From assembly GCA_018267385.1 (NCBI GenBank), contig JAFDYN010000002.1:1-64000 (forward strand): 64,000 nucleotides of DNA, read 5' to 3'. Under the pieces are notes generated by a model that did not search any database, had not been told where the DNA came from, and worked only from the letters and a program-made list of their open reading frames with translations. A program made the position numbers and the translations under genes. This document shows, piece by piece, positions 7,587 through 16,998 of the stretch. Each line of letters starts with the position of its first letter. Within the stretch, counting starts at the first letter, position 1. The stretch is from Bacteroidota bacterium (GTDB lineage Bacteria > Bacteroidota > Bacteroidia > Chitinophagales > LD1).

Positions 7587-10500
7587 CTACCAGCGGATGA
7601 CCACTCTGCCCGCACCGCCAGGGCCGGCACCTAAGATCGTGAAATCGGCAGTGCCTGCGGGGCTGAGATAGTCCGTATCACTCGCCCCTCCGGGCTGAAC
7701 ATTACCGGCCACATTGGCACCCGTTCTTTGAGGTCCTATCAGTGCGTTCTGCTGGGCTACCACGCTAAAAGAAGCAGCTGTGGTATAGAAAGTACCGCCT
7801 CCGCCTCCGCCGCCTCCGCCAAATACGGCATAGGGTCCTGTACAGATCGTGCCGCCCGTGCCACCATAGTAGCCACCACCGCCGCCACCGCCACCGGCGC
7901 TACCGGCGCTACCGGCCAGTGCGAAACCTGCACTGGTCACACCACCGCAGCCTGAGGCGGAGCCACCGCCATTCGTACCGCCGCCGCCGCCACCGGGACC
8001 TTCATAAGAAGGCGGTCCATAGACTGCTACATTGTCTGCGATACCGGCCCCGCCGCCGCCGCCGGCTATAGCTATGGCATTGCCCTGCTGCGGAGACGAT
8101 GATGAAAATATGCCGCTGTATCCGCCACCACTACAGCTCGTGCGCGTGGTAGCGGGATCTGTGCTACCTGTACTGCTGGCACCGCCGCCGCCATATGTAG
8201 CGCCGCCGGCCAGCTGTCCACCCTGGCCGACCACTATGTAGTAAGTAGTGCCCGGTGTGACATCCATGGTACCACTGACGAAGCCTCCCGGTCCGCCACC
8301 GGCAGCATCACTGCCACCGGCTGCTCCCCACAGCTTGACATAGATACTGGTGACACATGCCGGCACTGTGAAGGTCTGTAAGGCACCTGTGTACGTAAAT
8401 GCCTGCACACCGCTGGCAGTAGTGCCATGACTCCTGATATTGGAGCTGGGACTGGTAGTGCTGCAGCCATTGTATGCCCGCACACGTACGTAGTAGGTGG
8501 TACATGGCGTGAGCCCTGTGATGGTATAAGAAGTCGTATTCCCCAGATCGTAATTGCTGATAAGGAGCGGATAAAAACCTGCATTAGTGGATACGTCTAT
8601 GTAGTATCCTGATGTGTTGGGCACGGCGGCCCATGTAGCCGTGATGGAGGTAGTGGTGGCTGCAGTGATAGGCTGCAGCACGGGTGCAGCTAATGTCGAA
8701 CTGCCTGTAGCGACGCTCTGAGTGATGGCGGTACTGGTACCGCATGGATTGGCAGCTACCACGCTCACAGTGTAGCTGGAGCCCGCACCATTGAATGTGA
8801 TATAGGCCGAGGAACCGTTGCCTACCGGCTGGATCACTGCAGCGGGATCTCCGGGCACGGTCCATATGTAGGAGCTGGCACCGGCCACGGGCGTGACGGA
8901 AAATAGCTGAGGGGCGGTAGCACAAAGACCGGCAAACGTACCATAGATACGCGATGGCGGCGATGGCGCAGCGGTACAGCCGCACCCGATAGCCTGCCAT
9001 GAGCCATTGACATAAAACTCCAGACAGCCTGTGGTAGTATTGAATAGTGTAAGGCCCAGTGCCGGTGCAGGTATGGCATCGCGCTGCTGTGTGCTGAGGC
9101 GCGGGTAGAGTACCCCCTGCGTGGTAGAGCTGATATCCAATGCCGCGCTGGCAGCCGGTGCAGTCGTGCCTATGCCTACATTGCGCAGTGAGACACTCAT
9201 CACAGGGGTCACAGAGTCGCTGGTGCCGCTCAGGGCAGAGTTGCCCAGGGAGACGCCGTTGTATCCGCCTATGGCTATGCGGTCAGTATTAGATTGCCAT
9301 TTGATGATGTCACTTTTATCTGTAGGATCTGCGCGCAGATAGATATTGTGTCCATCCATATGGAGGTTGCCCTCTACCTGCAGCTTATTGACAGGTGTGA
9401 GTGTGCCTATGCCTGTATTGCCTGCGTTATTGACCACCAGCACAGGCGTCACAGAGTCTCCGGAGGTCCGGTCTGTGTAGCCGATCTCTGCTCCGCCAAA
9501 ACCACCCATGGCCATGCGGTCACGGTTGGGGCTCCATTTGACTAAATCATATTTGTCACTGCCGCCACCACCTCTGAAGAATACCGAGTGCCCATCCAGG
9601 TGGATATTGCCTTCTACCTGTAGCTTATTGAGCGGATTGATAGCGCCGATACCTGTATTGCCGTTTTTCAGTACTGTGACCGCATCAGCATAGTTGCTAA
9701 AGCCGGTACCATTGCCGATGCTGAAAAGTTTGTCTGTAGGTACCCATGTAGTAGCATTGCCCGGTGTAGCTGATTCATTGAACTGACCGAATACGGTCTC
9801 CATGTAGGAGCTGGCTACTGTGTAATTTCCAAATGCTGCTGAGTATTTGCCGTAAGATTGATTGCCCGCTCCCATAGTGAATGATGCATCTCCATAGGCA
9901 CGGTTTGCATAGCCCAGTGAGACTGCATAATCGCCGGAGGCCAGCGCATCCCAGCCCGCTGCCAGCGAGTAGCGGCCCATCTGGTTTTCATAGATCTCGC
10001 CATAGCTATTGTGAAAAGAACCTGATCTCAATGCAGCCCGGCGGGCAGAATAGAACATGGTGCTCTGACCGATCGGGATGCTCTGCGCCGTGCCGCTATC
10101 TACGGTACCAGTCACCATCAGTCCGTCCGTACCATTGATATACAATGCACCTGCATCTGCCGTGATGGTGCGCCCGGCGCCGACACCGCCGAAATCGTAG
10201 GCCTGATCGAGTGTGCCGGAGCTGTCACTGCTGCTATGTGTGAGCGAGCGCCATGTGCCGCCCACGCGACCCTCAAAGTCAGTACCTGTGTATCGTATCG
10301 TACCATTGTTGGTATTGCCGGTCGTACCGAGGTGGATAGCTCCTGCTACGTCGAGCCGCTCTACCGGATTGATATTGCTCAGACCTATGTAGCCGTCTGC
10401 ATGCTGCAGCGTGAGCACCTGTGTGAATGAGAGGTCGCTGCGGCTGGCTATGTAGAGCTTGCGGCTCTCACCGGAGCCACGCGCGCTGACCTGCCAGCCG

Positions 10501-12737
10501 TATTCTACACCCGACTCTGTATGACCGAGGTCTATCTCAGATGGTGTATCATTTTTAGATTGAATCTTTAACGTAGCGCGGGTAGGATTGCGCCACCCGG
10601 TGGGTGTGATACGGATCATACCATCTGCCGACTCATAGCGGCCTTCGCCTGCTACGTGCAGATTGGCGGCAGGGCTGGACTGACCTATCCCTACATTGCC
10701 TCCGTTGTTGTATATATTGCTGCTGCTCACTACCCACTGGCTACCGTCCCAATATGGCGTATTGCCCGCTGCTGTACCGGCAGGCAGCATACCTGTAGCA
10801 CCCGTAGCCCCCTGCGGTCCTTGCGGCGCCTGAAACTCTACCCAATGCGAGGGATCCGTATCAGGCTCTGAGCCGGATATAAAAGAACCGCCCTGCACGA
10901 TCCACATCGAGTTGACCGTAGAGTCAGCCAGCGATGGCGCGAAAACATAATCTCCCGGATCATAGGTAGTACCTGCTACCCAGCTACCACGGTTATTCAG
11001 CCCCGTACCTGCGGGACCGGTAGGGCCTGCGGCTCCATTGACTCCATTGCTACCAGTCGGGCCGGTAGGACCTGTATTGCCGTTTAGACCGTTGTTGCCA
11101 TCGGCACCGGTAGCACCTATCGGGCCGGTGGCACCATCTGCGCCCGCAGGGCCTGCAGGGCCCGTGGCACCGGTAGGTCCCGGAGCACCCTGAGCGCCGG
11201 CCGGGCCCATCGCACCTGTGGCACCTTGTATACCTGTAGCACCTGTGGCGCCAGTAGGACCAGTATTGCCATCTGTACCCCTGGTACCGGCAGGACCGGT
11301 CGGACCTGTAGCCCCATCCAAACCTACTGCTCCTGCGGGACCTGTGGGGCCAGTCATGCCATCAGCGCCGGTAGCGCCGTCATTGCCTGTAGGGCCTTGC
11401 GGACCTGTTGCACCATCTGCACCATTCATGCCTACGGCACCTGTGGCTCCAGCTACACCATTCGTGCCTGCGGCACCTGTAGGACCTGTTATACCTTGTG
11501 CGCCTGTAGCGCCATCATTGCCTGTAGGGCCTTGAGGACCTGTGGCTCCATCTCCACCGTTAGCACCTGCGGCACCCGTGGGACCTGTTAGACCTTGTGC
11601 ACCTGTCGCGCCATCATTGCCCGTAGGGCCTTGAGGACCTGTGGCTCCATTTGCACCGTTAGCGCCTGCAGCACCAGTAGGGCCCGTAATACCTTGTGCA
11701 CCTGTAGCACCGTCATTGCCCGTAGGGCCTTGGGCACCCGTAGCTCCATCTGCACCATTCGTGCCTGCGGCACCTGTAGGACCTGTGACACCTTGTGCGC
11801 CTGTGGCTCCAGCTACACCATTCATGCCTGCTGCGCCTGTCGGACCAGTGATACCTTGCGATCCTGTGGCACCGTCATTACCTGAAGGACCTTGCGGACC
11901 TGTTGCACCATCTGCACCGTTAGCACCTGCGGCACCAGTAGGGCCCGTAATACCTTGTGCACCTGTAGGGCCAGTGACACCTTGTGGGCCCGTAGCACCA
12001 TCATTGCCCGTAGGGCCGGTGAGACCATCAGAGCCTGCTGCACCCGTAGCACCAGTGATACCCTGAGCACCTGTCGCGCCGTCATTGCCCATTGGGCCTT
12101 GGGCACCCGTAGCTCCGTCTGCACCATTCGTGCCTGGGGCACCTGTAGGACCTGTGAGACCTTGTGGGCCGGTAGCACCGTCATTGCCCGTAGGGCCTTG
12201 TATACCTGTAGCTCCGTTTACACCATTCGCACCTGTAGCGCCGGTAGGACCCGTAGCACCCTGGGCACCTATAGCACCCGTAGGACCTGTAGCACCCTGC
12301 GCCCCTGTAGGGCCTGTGGCAGAGCTGCCGGCATTGCCTGCAAAGAGTGCATAGGGCACACTCATCAGCTGCTGCGTACCCATATCTGTATAGTTCGTAC
12401 CGCCGGTGACGTCTACCTCCACCTGCAGGTATTTCGCCCCCGTACCCCAGCTGACATTGGCCAGTTGAGCGAGGCTACCGGAGCCGCTGCCGCCTATCAC
12501 AGTATTGAATAAGCCAAAGGCATTAGTGGTCTGATGATGTATCTCCTGAAAAACAATGTTGCCCGTGGGTGATACATCATGTATGGTGAATCGTATCGCG
12601 ATCTGCGTACTGATCAGTGGCGAACCCTGTGCATCACGGGCTACAGCCTGGTAGCTGATGCCCTGAGGCGACTGGGCCGCAGCCATCATGGACAATACTA
12701 ATATCACGGTGCAAAGGATGGATCTGAGGTGGATCAT
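7587..12737 (-). CDS. Giant collagen-like surface protein
   Basis: Secreted protein of 1716 residues, probably a surface fibre or adhesin. Signal peptide 1-21 (AAAQ). Residues 22-135 are the conserved N-terminal domain seen in Bacteroidota collagen-like and tail-fibre-like proteins ([13 protein letters not shown] to [14 protein letters not shown]). Residues about 140-578 are unbroken Gly-X-Y triplets, rich in GPTG, GATG and GAQG. Then come tail-fibre-like GNVGIG modules, a stretch resembling YadA-type head repeats (about 900-990: [22 protein letters not shown]), two more GNTGIG modules, an Ig/PKD-like domain, a fibronectin III domain (about 1350-1445) and a Gly-rich beta domain ending GRVVIRW. 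No T9SS sorting domain is visible, so the export route after Sec is unclear. Collagen triplets should trimerise it. Confidence 0.88.
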   Translation of the reverse strand: MIHLRSILCTVILVLSMMAAAQSPQGISYQAVARDAQGSPLISTQIAIRFTIHDVSPTGNIVFQEIHHQTTNAFGLFNTVIGGSGSGSLAQLANVSWGTGAKYLQVEVDVTGGTNYTDMGTQQLMSVPYALFAGNAGSSATGPTGAQGATGPTGAIGAQGATGPTGATGANGVNGATGIQGPTGNDGATGPQGLTGPTGAPGTNGADGATGAQGPMGNDGATGAQGITGATGAAGSDGLTGPTGNDGATGPQGVTGPTGAQGITGPTGAAGANGADGATGPQGPSGNDGATGSQGITGPTGAAGMNGVAGATGAQGVTGPTGAAGTNGADGATGAQGPTGNDGATGAQGITGPTGAAGANGANGATGPQGPTGNDGATGAQGLTGPTGAAGANGGDGATGPQGPTGNDGATGAQGITGPTGAAGTNGVAGATGAVGMNGADGATGPQGPTGNDGATGADGMTGPTGPAGAVGLDGATGPTGPAGTRGTDGNTGPTGATGATGIQGATGAMGPAGAQGAPGPTGATGPAGPAGADGATGPIGATGADGNNGLNGNTGPTGPTGSNGVNGAAGPTGPAGTGLNNRGSWVAGTTYDPGDYVFAPSLADSTVNSMWIVQGGSFISGSEPDTDPSHWVEFQAPQGPQGATGATGMLPAGTAAGNTPYWDGSQWVVSSSNIYNNGGNVGIGQSSPAANLHVAGEGRYESADGMIRITPTGWRNPTRATLKIQSKNDTPSEIDLGHTESGVEYGWQVSARGSGESRKLYIASRSDLSFTQVLTLQHADGYIGLSNINPVERLDVAGAIHLGTTGNTNNGTIRYTGTDFEGRVGGTWRSLTHSSSDSSGTLDQAYDFGGVGAGRTITADAGALYINGTDGLMVTGTVDSGTAQSIPIGQSTMFYSARRAALRSGSFHNSYGEIYENQMGRYSLAAGWDALASGDYAVSLGYANRAYGDASFTMGAGNQSYGKYSAAFGNYTVASSYMETVFGQFNESATPGNATTWVPTDKLFSIGNGTGFSNYADAVTVLKNGNTGIGAINPLNKLQVEGNIHLDGHSVFFRGGGGSDKYDLVKWSPNRDRMAMGGFGGAEIGYTDRTSGDSVTPVLVVNNAGNTGIGTLTPVNKLQVEGNLHMDGHNIYLRADPTDKSDIIKWQSNTDRIAIGGYNGVSLGNSALSGTSDSVTPVMSVSLRNVGIGTTAPAASAALDISSTTQGVLYPRLSTQQRDAIPAPALGLTLFNTTTGCLEFYVNGSWQAIGCGCTAAPSPPSRIYGTFAGLCATAPQLFSVTPVAGASSYIWTVPGDPAAVIQPVGNGSSAYITFNGAGSSYTVSVVAANPCGTSTAITQSVATGSSTLAAPVLQPITAATTTSITATWAAVPNTSGYYIDVSTNAGFYPLLISNYDLGNTTSYTITGLTPCTTYYVRVRAYNGCSTTSPSSNIRSHGTTASGVQAFTYTGALQTFTVPACVTSIYVKLWGAAGGSDAAGGGPGGFVSGTMDVTPGTTYYIVVGQGGQLAGGATYGGGGASSTGSTDPATTRTSCSGGGYSGIFSSSSPQQGNAIAIAGGGGGAGIADNVAVYGPPSYEGPGGGGGGTNGGGSASGCGGVTSAGFALAGSAGSAGGGGGGGGYYGGTGGTICTGPYAVFGGGGGGGGGTFYTTAASFSVVAQQNALIGPQRTGANVAGNVQPGGASDTDYLSPAGTADFTILGAGPGGAGRVVIRW
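11009..12318 (-). repeat. Collagen-like triplet repeat region
   Basis: About 1.3 kb of 9-base-unit repeats coding Gly-X-Y, with higher-order units of roughly 45-60 residues (for example [22 protein letters not shown] recurring with small changes). The repeat creates long open frames in the other five frames, which are artefacts. Such DNA is prone to slip and change length. Confidence 0.92.
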
Positions 12738-12780
12738 CGGTGGTGGGTTGTGATGGTAAAATCTGGTTTATGTATACCGG

Positions 12781-12788
12781 CAAAACTA
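12781..12788 (-). promoter_or_regulatory. -7 promoter element of the collagen-like gene
   Basis: Reads TAGTTTTG on the minus strand, a perfect TAnnTTTG, 43 bases before the ATG at 12737. On the plus strand, TAATTTTC (12868-12875, 7/8) is a weaker candidate for the divergent gene. Confidence 0.45.
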
Positions 12789-12890
12789 GGCAAGCGGCAA
12801 AGTGCGGCGTGCGACAAATGGGGTCTATTATCGGAATGCCCGCAATAGTGAATTACAGATTTTGCATTAATTTTCGTGTAAACATTAAGA

Positions 12891-14333
12891 GTGCCTAAAA
12901 AGGATTACCTCGTACGACTGATCTGCTCGCTGAATGCGGCGGAGCGCAAGCATTTCCTCTCCTCTGTAGGTGACTCGCGCAGTGACAGGCAGTACCTGAA
13001 GCTATTTCACATGCTGGAGGGTGAGCAGAACTATGATGCCAAGACGCTCTGCAAAAAACTAAACATACAGCCCAAGCAACTGGCTGACGATAAATATTAC
13101 CTGGATAAAATGCTGCTCAAAAGCCTGCGCAGCTTTGATGATCCGGACTGGAAACATACCCGTCTGCTCAAGGACCTACAGGACGCAAAGATACTGGCAG
13201 ATCATGGTATGCATGACGATGCGCTGGTGGCAGTAGACAAAATAATAAAAGAGGCTACCTACCTGGAGCATTATGGGTTTGTGCTCTATGCATATAGCCT
13301 GAAGCGCACCTGCCTGTGGGCACTGCTGCGATACGATGAGGTGAAGGCTACAGAGACCGAAAGGAGACAGATAGTGGCTGCATATGAGGAGGCATCTGAC
13401 CTGTGGGAGCTCAGCTCGGCCAACTACAGCATAATAAATGCCGGGGACAAGGATGCAGAACTGAAAGAAATGCTGAAACACCCGATGCTGAAAAAAAAGG
13501 CAGAAGGACTGAAGAGCATACAAGCTAAGTCACACTGGTATGACATCCATAAAAGGACCTATGCACAGCTCAATGACATGCAGAACCTACAGAAGACCGA
13601 GGATGCATTCAGGGAGTTTCTGACGCTTCACCCGGCTATGAGGGATATACATGCCAGCGGCTATATCTCTATGCGGATCAACTCCGCAGTGCAAGACTGT
13701 ATGCAGGGCAACTATGAGCGCGCCCTCTCTATGCTGGTGCAGCTGGAGACAGATCTGCGCACCCCGCTGAGATACCTGGATCAGAGCAGCACGCTGAGAG
13801 CGCAGTATCACATGACGCACCTGAGGTGCTACATAGCCCGCAAGACGGGCAAGTATGAAGAGGCCTGCGTCTGGGGTGAGCGCACCTACCTGACCAAGTA
13901 CGAGATGCCCGCGCAGGAGCGGTTTGATGTGCTATGGGAGTGGGCTATACCACTGGTGCATGCCGGCCGGAGCAAAGAAGGCTATGAAAAACTGGATGCG
14001 CTGGCGGCGACCAAAGATATCAGGGCAGACCTGCAGCCATACATCAGGCCCCTGATGGTGATAGCGCAGATCGATATGGGGCACTACGATGTGGCGATAT
14101 ACCTGATCAAATCATCTAAGCTATGGATGAAGCGCAAGAAGATAGCCCTGCCGGAGCTGGACCTATTTTTCAGCCATGCGTATGCTATAGCCAATGCGCC
14201 GGCACTCTCGCGCAAAGATGCCATGCTCAAACTGCAGCAGGCTGTCAAAGCCGGGAAACTAGCCGTGACCGATAGCCAGATAGATGTAGGCTACTGGGTA
14301 GAGAGATCTCTGAGGGATAAAAAGAAGAAGTAA
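12891..14333 (+). CDS. Helical-repeat protein of unknown function, paralogue of the gene at 31889
   Basis: Cytoplasmic-looking protein of 480 residues without signal peptide or membrane segment. The start is GTG at 12891; no earlier start fits. Residues 1-80 carry a conserved N-terminal block (LVRLICSLNAAERKHF then a K-L-D-x-x-YYLDKMLLKSLR helix pair). I know this block from a large Chitinophagales family with the theme LSPxEKRYFKL. The rest is all alpha-helical, TPR-like repeats (about 100-450). The same layout and length occur in the minus-strand gene 31889-33328, and both are divergent from giant secreted proteins. The function is unknown. The N-terminal block could bind DNA or a partner protein, which is only a guess. 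Confidence 0.8.
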   Translation: MPKKDYLVRLICSLNAAERKHFLSSVGDSRSDRQYLKLFHMLEGEQNYDAKTLCKKLNIQPKQLADDKYYLDKMLLKSLRSFDDPDWKHTRLLKDLQDAKILADHGMHDDALVAVDKIIKEATYLEHYGFVLYAYSLKRTCLWALLRYDEVKATETERRQIVAAYEEASDLWELSSANYSIINAGDKDAELKEMLKHPMLKKKAEGLKSIQAKSHWYDIHKRTYAQLNDMQNLQKTEDAFREFLTLHPAMRDIHASGYISMRINSAVQDCMQGNYERALSMLVQLETDLRTPLRYLDQSSTLRAQYHMTHLRCYIARKTGKYEEACVWGERTYLTKYEMPAQERFDVLWEWAIPLVHAGRSKEGYEKLDALAATKDIRADLQPYIRPLMVIAQIDMGHYDVAIYLIKSSKLWMKRKKIALPELDLFFSHAYAIANAPALSRKDAMLKLQQAVKAGKLAVTDSQIDVGYWVERSLRDKKKK

Positions 14334-14359
14334 TAAGCAAGCGCAGTACTGATATGATG

Positions 14360-14405
14360 CTTATAATAAAATGGCCCGGAATATGCCGGGCGATTTTATT
14401 ATAAG
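14360..14405. terminator. Bidirectional terminator between convergent genes
   Basis: A long inverted repeat: CTTATAATAAAAT pairs with ATTTTATTATAAG around a GC-rich core (GCCCGG/CCGGGC). The A-rich and T-rich arms make it work in both directions, for the genes ending at 14333 and 14419. Confidence 0.9.
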
Positions 14406-14418
14406 CACTTCTGATCTT

Positions 14419-16008
14419 CTATCTCGCTACGACTACACGCTGCTGGTAGGTCTTGTCATGTGCCTGTAGTGACAGCACATATTCCCCAGTGGCAAGGTTG
14501 CTGAGATCGAGATCGGCTTGGTGCCAGCCTTCTATGTAGTATTTGTTATCTGCCAGCGTAGACACGGTACGCCCCTGCAGGTCATAGAGCCTAAGGCTGG
14601 TCATGCCGCTATTGCCGAGGGTAAAGCCGATCTTTACTTTGCCACTGGCAGGATTTGGCGCTACAGGGTAGAGCTTGTCTCCTATATAGGAGATATGGGG
14701 GTCTGAGATGCCTGTAGCGACCGTGCCCGTGCTATCGAGTACGAGATTCTCATCGCCGCTGCGGTAGCTGACCCACTGCAGAGGCAGGTAGTACATCTCA
14801 TCGCTGGTATTCTCGCCCCAGCCTATCTGCTGTGGAGGGCTGTACGGATTGTTTACGTTATTGGTCGTATTGTCATAGCCGGCGAGGGCATGTATCACAG
14901 TGCCCTGCGGCAGGTGTATAAGATTCTTGAAATCGAAATTGCCCTGCCAGTTGAAGTCCCACGAGTTGATCTTGATGAGCGGCACTGTATCGCCTGTAGG
15001 CTTGATGGCAAAGACATACCAATGCGTACCGAGTTTGTGCATATGCGGCATGGTAGAGAGCATACTCGCGTCTTCAGGCATGGTGTAGGTGCCGTGAAAC
15101 TCCTTGACCTGATTGGCCGGGATGATAAAAGGACCGTTGATCAATACGCCCGGTAGCGGCACCATCACATGGCTCTTGACATAGCGCGTGGCAGGTGCAT
15201 GGGCAAAGAATAGATTGAAAGAGGAAGAGTCTGTCTCATCAGTAGCGATAGGGGCATAGTGAAACTGCGCCTTGAGGTAGCCACCTGCATGCAGGCGATA
15301 GGCCATACCATTGCTGAGCACTGTCGTCTTCTGACCGGGTACATAGCTAGGCAGCTGATTGTCTATCTGGCTAAAGATAGAGTTGAGGTTGCCGGTCCAG
15401 CCGTAGCCCGGTGCTGCGGAATCTGCTGCTGCGGACTGTCCTGTCGTATCCTCCCAGAAGAGCGCATGGTGCACGATAGATTTATTGCCGGGGCGCACCT
15501 CCAGCGCTATCAGGTCGCGGTCCTGCGTGAGGCCGGTAGGGATAGCGAAGTAGCGGTACTCGTCTGTATTATTGCCTACGTGCGTGTAGGCCTGATGAAA
15601 AGCTATGACGGTATCAGGCATGCCTATCTGCGATCCTGTAGGGAATACGGGCAGCGGCGGCTCCAGGGCTGGATCGCCCTGTGGTGTACCGGCGCTGACC
15701 CAGTCACTGATCTGCTGTATCTGAGCAGCGCTGAGGTAGTTTTCCTTCAGGTAGTGCTGGTAGGTAGGGTCGGCTTTCCACGGTGGCATATACTGTATGC
15801 TCGTGGCATGCTGGATGCTCTGCGCATAGGCCGCCACCTCTGCATAGCTGGTGAGCGGAAACGGCGCTATCTCTCCGGCACGGTGGCAGGTAGTACAATG
15901 GCTGTAAATGATGGGCGCTATGTGCTCGCTATAGTTGACCGAGGAGGTCTGAGCGATGGCTACGGTGAGCCCTGCTACCATCATGGTGGTGAGAAAACCT
16001 TTTATCAT
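14419..16008 (-). CDS. T9SS-secreted cytochrome c / copper monooxygenase-like protein
   Basis: Secreted protein of 529 residues. A signal peptide (1-20, AIAQ) is followed by a cytochrome-like domain with one heme motif C38-T-T-C41-H42 (about 25-105; a possible axial Met in YMPPWK). The middle (about 130-430) resembles the type II copper, ascorbate-dependent monooxygenase (PHM) fold, with paired His motifs IVHHALFW, AQFHYAP and MPHMHKLG that would bind two copper ions. The C-terminus (APNPASGKVKI to VVVAR) is a type A T9SS sorting domain. It lies 9 bases after a redoxin gene and is surely co-transcribed with it. The substrate is unknown. The combination suggests an extracellular copper/heme oxidase. 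Confidence 0.8.
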   Translation of the reverse strand: MIKGFLTTMMVAGLTVAIAQTSSVNYSEHIAPIIYSHCTTCHRAGEIAPFPLTSYAEVAAYAQSIQHATSIQYMPPWKADPTYQHYLKENYLSAAQIQQISDWVSAGTPQGDPALEPPLPVFPTGSQIGMPDTVIAFHQAYTHVGNNTDEYRYFAIPTGLTQDRDLIALEVRPGNKSIVHHALFWEDTTGQSAAADSAAPGYGWTGNLNSIFSQIDNQLPSYVPGQKTTVLSNGMAYRLHAGGYLKAQFHYAPIATDETDSSSFNLFFAHAPATRYVKSHVMVPLPGVLINGPFIIPANQVKEFHGTYTMPEDASMLSTMPHMHKLGTHWYVFAIKPTGDTVPLIKINSWDFNWQGNFDFKNLIHLPQGTVIHALAGYDNTTNNVNNPYSPPQQIGWGENTSDEMYYLPLQWVSYRSGDENLVLDSTGTVATGISDPHISYIGDKLYPVAPNPASGKVKIGFTLGNSGMTSLRLYDLQGRTVSTLADNKYYIEGWHQADLDLSNLATGEYVLSLQAHDKTYQQRVVVAR

Positions 16009-16017
16009 ATCGGGAGT

Positions 16018-16539
16018 TTATGTTTTTTCTATAAAGCAGCCTACTGGCTCTGTCTTAGTTGTTCCTATCTTTTTGCCGTGCAGGATGCTCTCCAGTGCAT
16101 CATGCAGGTAGTGCTCCGTGACCACCTCTCTCCTGCGGCCTATCGCCTCGTAGCTATTGTCCACCTTGCCGCGGTAGAGCACCTTGTCATCCTTGACCCT
16201 CACGACTACTATCTCGGGCGTGATGGTAGCGTTATATTTCTTTGTGAGCCGCTGCCCGGCATCACCTTGCAAAGGATAAGGGATGCTGTACTTCTTTGTA
16301 AACTCAGCTCGTGTCTGTTCAGTACTCATTTTTGCAGACGGGAAAACCCCGGTGAAGGCAATACCCTTGTCATGATAGCCGCTGTAGAGATTCTTCATCT
16401 CTATGGTAGTACTGCGGCAGATAGGGCAGGTCTCCGCCAGGAATATATAAACCCGGATACTGTCATGGGCCTGCGCCCCTGCGTGCTGCGCGGACAGGCA
16501 TAGCAGCACAGCCATAAATATCCGTTGTATTATCCCCAT
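16018..16539 (-). CDS. Secreted redoxin (AhpC/TSA-like) partner of the cytochrome protein
   Basis: Protein of 173 residues with a signal peptide (about 1-22) and a thioredoxin-fold domain holding C38-P-I-C41 (FLAETCPICRST) and a cis-Pro region (TITPEIVVVR). The family is the redoxin type found next to, or fused to, cytochrome/PHM-like proteins in Bacteroidota. It is the first gene of a two-gene minus-strand operon, 9 bases ahead of the cytochrome gene. It may reduce cysteines or deliver copper or electrons to its neighbour; that role is inferred from context. Confidence 0.8.
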   Translation of the reverse strand: MGIIQRIFMAVLLCLSAQHAGAQAHDSIRVYIFLAETCPICRSTTIEMKNLYSGYHDKGIAFTGVFPSAKMSTEQTRAEFTKKYSIPYPLQGDAGQRLTKKYNATITPEIVVVRVKDDKVLYRGKVDNSYEAIGRRREVVTEHYLHDALESILHGKKIGTTKTEPVGCFIEKT

Positions 16540-16649
16540 CGCTGTAGTATGACGATAATATTAAGGATTAGTTTAACCCGAAACACGGGTCAATCTATCA
16601 AAAGGCTATTTTAATCTATGACTACTAAGCAGTCAGATACCAGCGATAT

Positions 16650-16964
16650 CTAGTACTTGGCCATCTCGGGGTCTATCTCGTCGGCCCAGGCCAGGATGCC
16701 TCCTTTGAGATTGTAGAGATTGTCAAAGCCCTGGGACTCCAGATACTCTACTATGCGGCCGCTGCGGGCACCACTGCGGCAGTGGATCACCACAGGTTTA
16801 TCTTTTGCTATCTCGTCTATATGATCAGGGATCGTATTCATAGGGATGAGTATGCCACCTATCTGGCAGATCTCAGCCTCATGTGGCTCGCGTACATCTA
16901 TCAGTTGAAAGTCTTCGCCTCCATCCATCATGGCTTTCAGTTCTGATACTGATTTTTCTTTCAT
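16650..16964 (-). CDS. Rhodanese-like sulfurtransferase (PspE/GlpE type)
   Basis: Single-domain rhodanese of 104 residues that carries sulfur as a persulfide. The active-site loop is H61-C62-R-S-G-A-R-S, the usual CRSGxRS form, and the DVREPHE motif is at 23-29. There is no signal peptide, so it is cytoplasmic. It follows cysD and cysN by 34 bases on the same strand, which fits sulfur metabolism. A 7/8 -7 box (TATCTTTA on the minus strand, 16981-16988) suggests it may also have its own promoter. Confidence 0.92.
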   Translation of the reverse strand: MKEKSVSELKAMMDGGEDFQLIDVREPHEAEICQIGGILIPMNTIPDHIDEIAKDKPVVIHCRSGARSGRIVEYLESQGFDNLYNLKGGILAWADEIDPEMAKY

Positions 16965-16980
16965 GGTAGTAGTATTTGTC

Positions 16981-16988
16981 TAAAGATA
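16981..16988 (-). promoter_or_regulatory. Candidate -7 element for the rhodanese gene
   Basis: Minus-strand TATCTTTA matches the frequent Bacteroidota form TATCTTTG except for the last base and lies 17 bases before the ATG at 16964. Confidence 0.4.
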
Positions 16989-16998
16989 CAAAATGAGA

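Noticed and set aside
11009..12318. A CRISPR-like array in the regular repeats
   Set aside because: The repeats code for Gly-X-Y in one frame throughout; there are no unique spacers of constant length.
11218..12512. Several long open frames opposite and beside the collagen-like gene (Pro/Ala/Val- and Cys/Thr-rich)
   Set aside because: They are frame-shifted readings of the 9-base collagen repeats, with no starts, domains or promoters of their own.
15259..16503. A 414-codon open frame on the plus strand
   Set aside because: It lies entirely opposite the cytochrome and redoxin genes, has no recognisable domain, and its composition is that of an antisense frame in GC-rich DNA.
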